Below, piece by piece: positions 7,004-12,660 of a DNA stretch of 14,448 nt. The notes beneath the pieces are model-generated. The model saw nothing but the letters and a program-made list of their open reading frames with translations, was not told where the DNA came from and searched no databases. The translations under genes and the position numbers were made by a program. Origin of the DNA: Acidimicrobiales bacterium (GTDB taxonomy: Bacteria; Actinomycetota; Acidimicrobiia; Acidimicrobiales; Ilumatobacteraceae); contig JAURHL010000033.1 of the NCBI GenBank assembly GCA_030833305.1, positions 1 to 14,448 on the forward strand, written 5' to 3'. The stretch's first letter is position 1, and each line of letters opens with the position of its first letter.

Positions 7004-8053
7004 ATGTCAGGAAACACGGAAACTGCGACCACTGCCGCCCGTCCCGCGGGAGCCCCGCAGAAGTCGTTGCTGGCCAAGTTGGGATTGGATCGCTTCAGCG
7101 CCTTGTACCTGTGGGGCGCCTTCATGGTGATCTTCGGAATCTGGAAGACCGACACGTTCCTCAGCGTGGCCAGCGCGAAGTTGATCATGGGCGAGAACGT
7201 GGCCGTCGGAATCCTGGCGTTGGCGTTCCTCATCCCGTTCTGCGCTTCGACGTTCGACCTTTCCATCGGAGCGGTCATGTCGTTGTCGGTGGTGATCACG
7301 TGTTTCCTCTCCGATGAGAAGAGTCGGTCGTTCAACATGCCGGTGGGGTACGCGGCCCTCATCGCCGTGCTGGCGTGCATGTGTGTGGGGGTGATCTCCG
7401 GATTCGTGGTGGTCAAACTGAAGGTGAACTCGTTCATCGCCACCCTCGGCATCGGCCAGGTCGTGAGTGCGATCGTGTTGAAGCTGTCGTTCAACCGTCA
7501 GATCACGGGCACGTTCTCGAGCACCTTCGAGCGTTTCGGTCGTGGCGATCTGTTGGGCATCCCGGTGGTCTTCTATTACCTGGCGGTACTCGGCTTGATC
7601 TGTTGGTTCGTTCTCGAGCACACGCCGGTCGGACGCTTCATTTATGCGACGGGCGGAAACCCCGAAGCGGCACGACTGGCTGGTGTGCGTACGAACCGCA
7701 TCGTGTGGGGATCGCTGATCGCATCGTCGACCATGGCGGGAATCGCCGGCGTGGTGTTGAGCGCCAAGGTGGGCTTGTTCACCTCGGCGACCGGACCGAA
7801 TTACCTCTTCCCGGCCATCGCCGCGGTGTTCTTCGGTGCCTCGCAGTTGAAGGGCCGCCCGAACGTGGGCGGAACGTTCATCGCCTTGTTCGCTCTGGCC
7901 TTCGGCATCAAGGGCTTGCAGTTGGTGGTTGGCACCGACTCGTACTGGGTGAACCCGATGTTCCAGGGAACCACGTTGATCATCGCCGTGGCCCTTGCCA
8001 GTCAGCGGGGCGTGGCCAAGATTCGCAAGCGCAAGGCGGCCGCCGCCGCGTGA
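7004..8053 (+). CDS. Sugar-type ABC transporter permease (RbsC-like, BPD_transp_2)
   Basis: A 349-residue integral membrane protein, the translocation pore of the importer. It has a polar N-terminus of about 25 residues, then roughly 8-10 hydrophobic helices (for example FSALYLWGAFMVIFGIW, VGILALAFLIPFCAS and VVFYYLAVLGLICWFVL), and a basic tail KIRKRKAAAAA. The cytoplasmic loop GGNPEAARLAGVRTNRI is the conserved RbsC-family stretch that contacts the ATPase. ATG 7004 follows AGGGGA by 5 nt. It is the last gene of this short operon. Its stop is 19 bp from the stop of the convergent HNH gene, with no obvious terminator between. Only one permease gene is present, as expected for ribose/xylose-type systems, which work as homodimers. 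Confidence 0.92.
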   Translation: MSGNTETATTAARPAGAPQKSLLAKLGLDRFSALYLWGAFMVIFGIWKTDTFLSVASAKLIMGENVAVGILALAFLIPFCASTFDLSIGAVMSLSVVITCFLSDEKSRSFNMPVGYAALIAVLACMCVGVISGFVVVKLKVNSFIATLGIGQVVSAIVLKLSFNRQITGTFSSTFERFGRGDLLGIPVVFYYLAVLGLICWFVLEHTPVGRFIYATGGNPEAARLAGVRTNRIVWGSLIASSTMAGIAGVVLSAKVGLFTSATGPNYLFPAIAAVFFGASQLKGRPNVGGTFIALFALAFGIKGLQLVVGTDSYWVNPMFQGTTLIIAVALASQRGVAKIRKRKAAAAA

Positions 8054-8072
8054 CGCTCGCGCGTCGGGTCGC

Positions 8073-9263
8073 TCACTGTCGGATCACGACGGTGAGTTCC
8101 CGGGTGCGGGGGTCGAGCGACAGTTTCCAGCCGCCTTCGTGGGCGGCATGGTGATGCTTGGAGCACAGCGGAACCTGGTTGTTCATGTCGGTGCGACCGC
8201 CGTTCTCCCAGTAGTCGATGTGATGGATCTGGCAACGGTGGAACGGCACGTCGCAGTCGGGGATGGCGCACGTGGTGTGGGTGGCTTCCAGTGCTCGTCG
8301 TTGATGAATGGTGGCGAGACGTTTCGCCCGACCCACATCTATGGGAACGCCGTGTCCGTCGAAGACCACGGGGATGATGTCGGCTTCGCAGGCCAACCGT
8401 CGGGCTGTTTCAGGTGGAATGTCGGCGCCCCATGTCGTTCGGCTTTCGCCGTGCTCGTGAAGGCCCTCGACCAACGTGGCGAGGTCGATGTGCACCACCA
8501 CTTCGGCGCGCGGGAGGCGAACGTTGTCGTCGGTGGCCGGGGTGTGGTTGACGAAGGCCAGCAAGGCATGGGCCCGTCGGTGATCGTTGGGTTCGATGCC
8601 CGGTGCGACGTTCACGGGAACATCACGATCACCGGAGTGGAACATGCGCTCCTTCTGTTGTTCGACCAACGAGGCGAAGGCGGCACCGTTGACGGGGTCG
8701 AACTGGCCACGAACCTGAACCATGCCGTCATGGTCGGTCCAGGTCTTGAGGTAGGTCTCACGCTGTTGACGTTCGAAGGTGGCGAGCCCGCCGTCGGACT
8801 GCACGGATTTGGCGGTTTCCTTCACGAGAGTGTTGAACTCGCCGATGGTGAGCTTGGTGGCGGCCTCGGCGAGGTGGGGAACGTGTGCGAGGAAAGCCTC
8901 GCGATCGGCGCCGGCGATCTTGAGCCCGCGACCTACGGCATCGAGGTGGGCCGCGGTGGTGTCGCCCTTGGCGAGGGCGTCAGCGAACGCGGGGGCGCTT
9001 TCGGAGACCAGCGAACGGGCCACGGCCTCGCGGGCCTCGCGACCGGACATGCCGGCGTGCGCCATGAGCTCGCGTTCGGGGATGGCGTACTCGGGGCGCT
9101 CGGCGGTGGCCAATGAATCGATGTGGGCGACCACTGCGAGGATGCGCGCGTCGAGGATGGAACGCTGGCGCTTGAGGTGGGCCAGTTCGGCCCGGGCGTC
9201 GGCCAAGGTGAGGCCGGCAAGGGGAGCGGACGAGGTGCCGCTGGCATGAGTGGTGGTCTTCAT
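8073..9263 (-). CDS. DUF222 / 13E12-type protein with C-terminal HNH endonuclease motif
   Basis: A 396-residue protein from ATG 9263, with AAAGGAG 7 nt upstream; the frame is open further to 9368, but that part overlaps the SOS box and has no start signal as good. Residues about 15-300 match the helical DUF222 region common in actinobacteria (LADARAELAHLKRQRSILDA, then GQFDPVNGAAFASL). The C-terminus has the zinc-ribbon HNH motif: C332 and C337 (CAIPDC), HH near 347 (QIHHIDYW), the Asn in NNQVPLC, and CSKHH near 367. This predicts a metal-dependent nuclease. The cellular role of the family is not established; in mycobacteria several members are LexA-regulated. A palindromic SOS box lies 40 bp upstream. 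Confidence 0.88.
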   Translation of the reverse strand: MKTTTHASGTSSAPLAGLTLADARAELAHLKRQRSILDARILAVVAHIDSLATAERPEYAIPERELMAHAGMSGREAREAVARSLVSESAPAFADALAKGDTTAAHLDAVGRGLKIAGADREAFLAHVPHLAEAATKLTIGEFNTLVKETAKSVQSDGGLATFERQQRETYLKTWTDHDGMVQVRGQFDPVNGAAFASLVEQQKERMFHSGDRDVPVNVAPGIEPNDHRRAHALLAFVNHTPATDDNVRLPRAEVVVHIDLATLVEGLHEHGESRTTWGADIPPETARRLACEADIIPVVFDGHGVPIDVGRAKRLATIHQRRALEATHTTCAIPDCDVPFHRCQIHHIDYWENGGRTDMNNQVPLCSKHHHAAHEGGWKLSLDPRTRELTVVIRQ

Positions 9264-9302
9264 CGCGTGCTCCTTTCCCGTGTCCGTGTTGCTCGTTTGG
9301 TA

Positions 9303-9316
9303 CGAACGTATGTTCG
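9303..9316 (-). promoter_or_regulatory. LexA (SOS) box upstream of the DUF222-HNH gene
   Basis: CGAACGTATGTTCG is a perfect palindrome with the GAAC-N4-GTTC core of actinobacterial LexA sites (mycobacterial consensus TCGAAC-N4-GTTCGA); only the outermost base pair deviates. It is 40 bp upstream of the HNH start codon and 118 bp from the divergent DUF4328 start. A TTGTTT hexamer is just upstream on the minus strand, so LexA bound here would cover that promoter. DNA-damage induction of the HNH gene is predicted, not shown. Confidence 0.8.
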
Positions 9317-9433
9317 CATCGTAAACAACGGGTGTGTCACGGTTGAAGCGGATGGCATAGCAAATCAAAAACAGTGTGAGCAGTCGGTGAAGTCATGCAC
9401 GAGGTGTGTGTCCACTGGGCATATGGTCCGACC

Positions 9434-10156
9434 ATGGATTCCACAAATGAGATGCCGCCCCCGCCTCCGCCTTCAAGTTGGTCGGCGGAGCAGTTCGTAC
9501 GCAAGGAGACCTTGAGCCCAGCACTTTCCGTGTGGTTGCAGGTTGTCCTGTACCTCGCGGGCACTGCCTCGGCGCTCGGTGGAATCGGTGCCTTCATGGC
9601 AGCAAGCGCAGCGGAGGACTTCTTCAGCAGCTCGTTCGCCAGCATCGACGATTGGGTCGCCGCTGAAGACTTCTACACAACTTCCTTGGGTTTCTTCTAT
9701 CTCCTATCTATTGCTGTATTCGTTCTCTTGATTGTGTTCTTGTTCCGAGCACACAAGGCCTGCACAACGATTTGGAATGGTCCACGCAAGTGGTCGAGAG
9801 GTTGGACGGTTGGAGCTTGGTTTATTCCGATCGCCAATGCGATCATCACGCCGATGGTGTGGGTCGAAACTGATCGGATCGCGTCGGCACGACGTACCGA
9901 CGGTCGGGTGGGGGAAGACTGGCGCCAGGTTTCATTCAACAAGATGATCGTTGTGTGGTGGGCTCTGTATGGCGTCGGGCAGACATTGCTCTTCTCCTTG
10001 GGCGGAGCAAACTCCGAGGATGCGAACCTTGATGATTATGCGGCGCTGATGCGTGTCGGGGGCGTTGGCGCGTTGCTCGTAGGAGCTGCATCGGTTTTGG
10101 CCGCGTTGTCCGTCCGTCGAATCGGCCATGCACTGTCGCCGACGTCGATCGGCTGA
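9434..10156 (+). CDS. DUF4328-type multi-pass membrane protein
   Basis: A 240-residue protein with a proline-rich N-terminus (MPPPPPPSSW) followed by about four or five hydrophobic segments (for example SVWLQVVLYLAGTASALGG, LGFFYLLSIAVFVLLIVFLF and GWTVGAWFIPIANAIITP). The stretch FLFRAHKACTTIW followed by WSRGWTVGAWFIPIANAIITPMVW is the DUF4328 pattern. Molecular function is unknown for this family. ATG 9434 has no ribosome-binding site. A TATGGT -10-like element ends 6 nt before it, so a leaderless transcript is possible; ATG 9395 is the in-frame alternative. Codons ending in A/T are more frequent (about 19 of the first 64) than in neighbouring genes, which may mean later acquisition. It is divergent from the HNH gene, and its stop abuts the stop of ribE with no spacer. 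Confidence 0.75.
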   Translation: MDSTNEMPPPPPPSSWSAEQFVRKETLSPALSVWLQVVLYLAGTASALGGIGAFMAASAAEDFFSSSFASIDDWVAAEDFYTTSLGFFYLLSIAVFVLLIVFLFRAHKACTTIWNGPRKWSRGWTVGAWFIPIANAIITPMVWVETDRIASARRTDGRVGEDWRQVSFNKMIVVWWALYGVGQTLLFSLGGANSEDANLDDYAALMRVGGVGALLVGAASVLAALSVRRIGHALSPTSIG

Positions 10157-10762
10157 TTACTTCTGATACGGCGCGACCAAGCGCTCGATGTGCTTGGCCA
10201 GTACGTCCATTTCCAGGTTCACCTTGGAGCCGGCGGGACGAAAACCGAGAGTTGTCACTTCGGCGGTGTGCGGAATCACGGCCACGCGGAAGGTGTCGTC
10301 GGTGATGTCGAAAGCCGTCAGCGAAATTCCGTCCACGGTCACCGAACCCTTCTCCACCAGATAGCGCATCATCGACGCGGGCACGCGCACCACCAGATCG
10401 GGGGCGGGCGAGACCACGTCGCCCACACCGTCGACGTGGCCGAGCACCATGTGGCCGCCTAGGCGATCCCCCAGGGCCATGGGTCGTTCCAAGTTCACGC
10501 GGTCGCCCACCTGCAGTGAACCGGTGGTGGTGCGGTCGAGTGTCTCCTGCGACACGTCGGTGTCCCACCAGCCCGAACCACCCTCCACGCCTTGGTCGAC
10601 CAGCGTGAGGCAGCAGCCGTTGACGGCGATGGAGGCGCCCAGTCCGGAACCCTCCAACACGGTGGAAGCGGCGATACGCAGTCGAACTCCGGCACCCCAC
10701 TCGGTGGTGACCGGCTGGGACGACAACACCGTGCCCAGTTCCTCGACGATGCCCGTGAACAT
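10157..10762 (-). CDS. ribE: Riboflavin synthase, alpha subunit
   Basis: It dismutates two 6,7-dimethyl-8-ribityllumazine molecules into riboflavin and 5-amino-6-ribitylaminouracil in the cytoplasm; the latter is also a substrate of FO synthase. The 201 residues show the internal duplication of the family: N-terminal barrel MFTGIVEELG with VNGCCLTL, and second barrel GGHMVLGHVDGVG with VTVDGISLTAFDI. The end NLEMDVLAKHIERL is also typical, and the length is standard. ATG 10762 begins directly with the conserved MFTGIVEE. It stands alone rather than in a rib operon, and I see no FMN riboswitch upstream. Its TAA directly abuts the stop of the convergent DUF4328 gene. Confidence 0.95.
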   Translation of the reverse strand: MFTGIVEELGTVLSSQPVTTEWGAGVRLRIAASTVLEGSGLGASIAVNGCCLTLVDQGVEGGSGWWDTDVSQETLDRTTTGSLQVGDRVNLERPMALGDRLGGHMVLGHVDGVGDVVSPAPDLVVRVPASMMRYLVEKGSVTVDGISLTAFDITDDTFRVAVIPHTAEVTTLGFRPAGSKVNLEMDVLAKHIERLVAPYQK

Positions 10763-10770
10763 GCCGTCAG

Positions 10771-10792
10771 GGTATCGCCGACGTTCGATACC
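10771..10792. promoter_or_regulatory. Inverted repeat in the ribE / AAA+ divergent spacer
   Basis: GGTATCG and CGATACC are perfect 7-bp arms separated by 8 bp, starting 9 bp before the ribE start codon. The spacing is right for a dimeric repressor site overlapping the ribE promoter, or for a short 5' hairpin. No regulator is identifiable. The rest of the 10763-10954 spacer shows no clear promoter. Confidence 0.3.
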
Positions 10793-10954
10793 GACATTGG
10801 TCAGAAAACAGCGTCACCCGTCTTTCAGATGCCGCTCGACGACCCGAAGTAGTCGTAGAAATTTCGGTCGCACTTCCACACACTTTCCAGCGTGCCGAAC
10901 GTTCTCCCTTGTGCGGTGGTCACCCGAGGCCCCGCAGAAAGCAGAGGAAATCCG

Positions 10955-12052
10955 TTGGAAGGGTTCGTGCAAGCGGCATTGGCGGAGGATGTGGACACCG
11001 TCCCGGAGGAGGACGAACTGCTGGATCTGAACGTGGACGACGGCTATCACGACTATTCGAACGACGAGGAACTCCGTGATGACAGCCCGGAGGCCGGCGA
11101 CTGGAATCACTACAACCGCGAGGACGACGAGGCTCACGACCACCGCAGCAATCGCTACGACGTGGTGCATTCCAGCAGGGGGCGCACGACCGAGGAGATC
11201 CTGGCCGAACTGGACCAGTTGACGGGCCTCGACGCGGTGAAGACCGAGATTCGTCGCATCGTGTTCACGCAGAAGGTTGCCGTCGAGCGAACCCGTCGCG
11301 GATTGGGTGGCGAGCAGTTCTCGCCGCACTTGGTGTTCGTGGGCAATCCCGGCACCGGCAAGACCACCATCGCGCGCTTGTTGGGTGAGCTGTATCAGAG
11401 CATCGGCCTGCTGGAAAAAGGCCACGTGGTGGAGACCGAGCGCAGCGGGTTGGTGGGCGCGTTCATCGGCGCGACCGCGATGAAGACCCGTCGTGTGTGT
11501 CGCGAGGCGTTGGGGGGAGTGTTGTTCATCGACGAGGCGTACACGTTGGTGAACAAGGACAACGAGAAGGATTTCGGCCCCGAAGCCGTGGCCACGTTGC
11601 TGACCTTCATGGAGAACAATCGTGGCCAGGTGGCGGTGGTGGTGGCGGGCTACCCCGCGGAGATGACGAGGTTCCTCGACGGCAATCCGGGGTTGCGCTC
11701 GCGCTTCGACGTGACCGTGGACTTCCCCGACTACGACGGCGCCGACCTCGAGCAGATCTTCCTCGGCCTGGTGTCGAGCAACGGCTACACCATGTGCGCC
11801 GAGGCTCAGGATCGCCTCGCTGCGTACGTGGCGGGGCTTCCCATGCCGCGCCCCCACGGATTCGCGAACGGTCGAGAGATGCGCAAGTTGTTCTTCGAGG
11901 TGGTGCGCCGCCAGGCGGAGCTGTTGGTGGCCAGAGGTGAGGTCGCGGATCTCACCGACGCCGAACTGATGGCCATCCCGGTCGAAGCCATTCCTGCACC
12001 GGTGGTGCGAGAGGCTTCGAGTGGTGCCAGAGCCAATCTGGGCTACGCCTGA
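10955..12052 (+). CDS. CbbX/SpoVK-like AAA+ ATPase with acidic N-terminal region
   Basis: A 365-residue protein if it starts at TTG 10955, which has AGAGGA 6 nt upstream; GTG 10892 in the same frame is the alternative (386 residues, no clear ribosome-binding site). Residues about 8-70 are dominated by Asp/Glu (for example PEEDELLDLNVDD and NREDDEAHDH) and look disordered. From about residue 80 comes a single AAA+ module: TTEEILAELDQLTGLDAVK, Walker A GNPGTGKTT (130-138), Walker B VLFIDEAY (189-196), and the NPGLRSRFD arginine-finger segment (about 244-252). This is the CbbX/SpoVK/EccA clade, whose known members remodel protein complexes (Rubisco activation, ESX secretion). Neither Rubisco nor ESX genes are nearby, so the client is unknown. 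The C-terminal helical part ends at TGA 12052, 183 bp before rpsO. Confidence 0.85.
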   Translation: MEGFVQAALAEDVDTVPEEDELLDLNVDDGYHDYSNDEELRDDSPEAGDWNHYNREDDEAHDHRSNRYDVVHSSRGRTTEEILAELDQLTGLDAVKTEIRRIVFTQKVAVERTRRGLGGEQFSPHLVFVGNPGTGKTTIARLLGELYQSIGLLEKGHVVETERSGLVGAFIGATAMKTRRVCREALGGVLFIDEAYTLVNKDNEKDFGPEAVATLLTFMENNRGQVAVVVAGYPAEMTRFLDGNPGLRSRFDVTVDFPDYDGADLEQIFLGLVSSNGYTMCAEAQDRLAAYVAGLPMPRPHGFANGREMRKLFFEVVRRQAELLVARGEVADLTDAELMAIPVEAIPAPVVREASSGARANLGYA

Positions 12053-12100
12053 GCAGGTGAAATCCGGATCCGAATCCGTGATCGCCGCCGGACACCCCGG

Positions 12101-12115
12101 TCCACCCCCGGTGGA
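12101..12115 (+). terminator. Weak hairpin after the AAA+ gene
   Basis: TCCACC-CCC-GGTGGA forms a 6-bp stem with a 3-nt loop 48 nt after the AAA+ stop. No proper T-tract follows, so intrinsic termination is doubtful. The remainder of 12053-12235 must carry the rpsO promoter, but I see no convincing -35/-10 pair. Confidence 0.3.
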
Positions 12116-12235
12116 ACACCCGTTCTGCCCCCGTAGGCTTGCCAGCGTCCGTTGGGGTTCCGACTCCGGCGTGATGCTGGGGCCACCGGCCCGAGCGACC
12201 TCCGACACCTACATACACGGAAGGCAGGGACCGCC

Positions 12236-12499
12236 ATGGCTGGCACCCCCAAGGCTGACACCATCTCACAGCACCGCGCGCACGCGACCGACACCGGTTC
12301 GCCCGAGGTGCAGATCGCTCTCCTCAGCGAGCGCATCAACCATCTCACCGACCACCTGAAGGCTCACCCCCACGATCACCACAGCCGTCGTGGGCTGCTC
12401 ATGATGGTCGGTCGTCGTCGTCGTCTTCTCGACTACGTCAAGGGTCGCAACGTCGAGCGTTACCGCGAGATCGTTGCCAAGTTGGGCCTGCGTCGCTGA
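12236..12499 (+). CDS. rpsO: 30S ribosomal protein S15
   Basis: An 87-residue protein that binds the central domain of 16S rRNA during 30S subunit assembly. The segment TGSPEVQIALLSERINHLTDHLK followed by HHSRRGLLMMVGRRRRLLDYVK is diagnostic for S15, and the length matches the family (about 89). The start is ATG 12236, with AGGCAGGGA upstream; the in-frame ATG at 12152 would add a non-homologous tail. It is followed by pnp, the conserved rpsO-pnp order of many bacteria, where the two are often co-transcribed and processed between the genes. Confidence 0.95.
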   Translation: MAGTPKADTISQHRAHATDTGSPEVQIALLSERINHLTDHLKAHPHDHHSRRGLLMMVGRRRRLLDYVKGRNVERYREIVAKLGLRR

Positions 12500-12554
12500 G
12501 GCGCGCGCCCGTTTAGCAATACAACCAAAACCGAGCAGACAAGGGTTCGGTTGT

Positions 12555-12596
12555 CAGTGGCCCCGGCCGGCATCGAGGTGCCGACCCCGCCCACTG
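12555..12596 (+). promoter_or_regulatory. Two-tier hairpin in the rpsO-pnp spacer
   Basis: Outer arms CAGTGG (12555-12560) and CCACTG (12591-12596) enclose inner arms CGGCA (12568-12572) and TGCCG (12579-12583). Upstream, ACAACC and GGTTGT (about 12520-12554) can also pair. There is no T-tract, so it reads as an RNA processing element rather than a terminator. In Streptomyces and E. coli the rpsO-pnp spacer contains RNase III-cleaved hairpins that set pnp expression; the same role here is inferred. Confidence 0.45.
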
Positions 12597-12620
12597 GGAA
12601 CCGACCTGCTGCTCCATAGG

Positions 12621-12643
12621 CGATGCGGAAAGGATCCGCGTCG
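12621..12643 (+). promoter_or_regulatory. Hairpin just upstream of the pnp ribosome-binding site
   Basis: CGATGCGGA (12621-12629) and TCCGCGTCG (12635-12643) pair over 9 bp (one T-G) around the loop AAGGA. It ends 4 nt before the true ribosome-binding site AAAGGAG (12648-12654). The loop itself resembles a Shine-Dalgarno core. It could be part of PNPase autoregulation at its leader, or protect the processed 5' end; this is not proven. Confidence 0.4.
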
Positions 12644-12660
12644 CGCGAAAGGAGCTCGTC

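Noticed and set aside
10763..10954. FMN riboswitch upstream of ribE
   Set aside because: The conserved RFN-element segments are not visible in the short upstream region; only a small inverted repeat is present.
10814..12208. Minus-strand open frame of 464 codons opposite the AAA+ gene
   Set aside because: A shadow; the + strand has Walker A and B motifs, and the antisense sequence is His/Arg/Val-rich without a domain.
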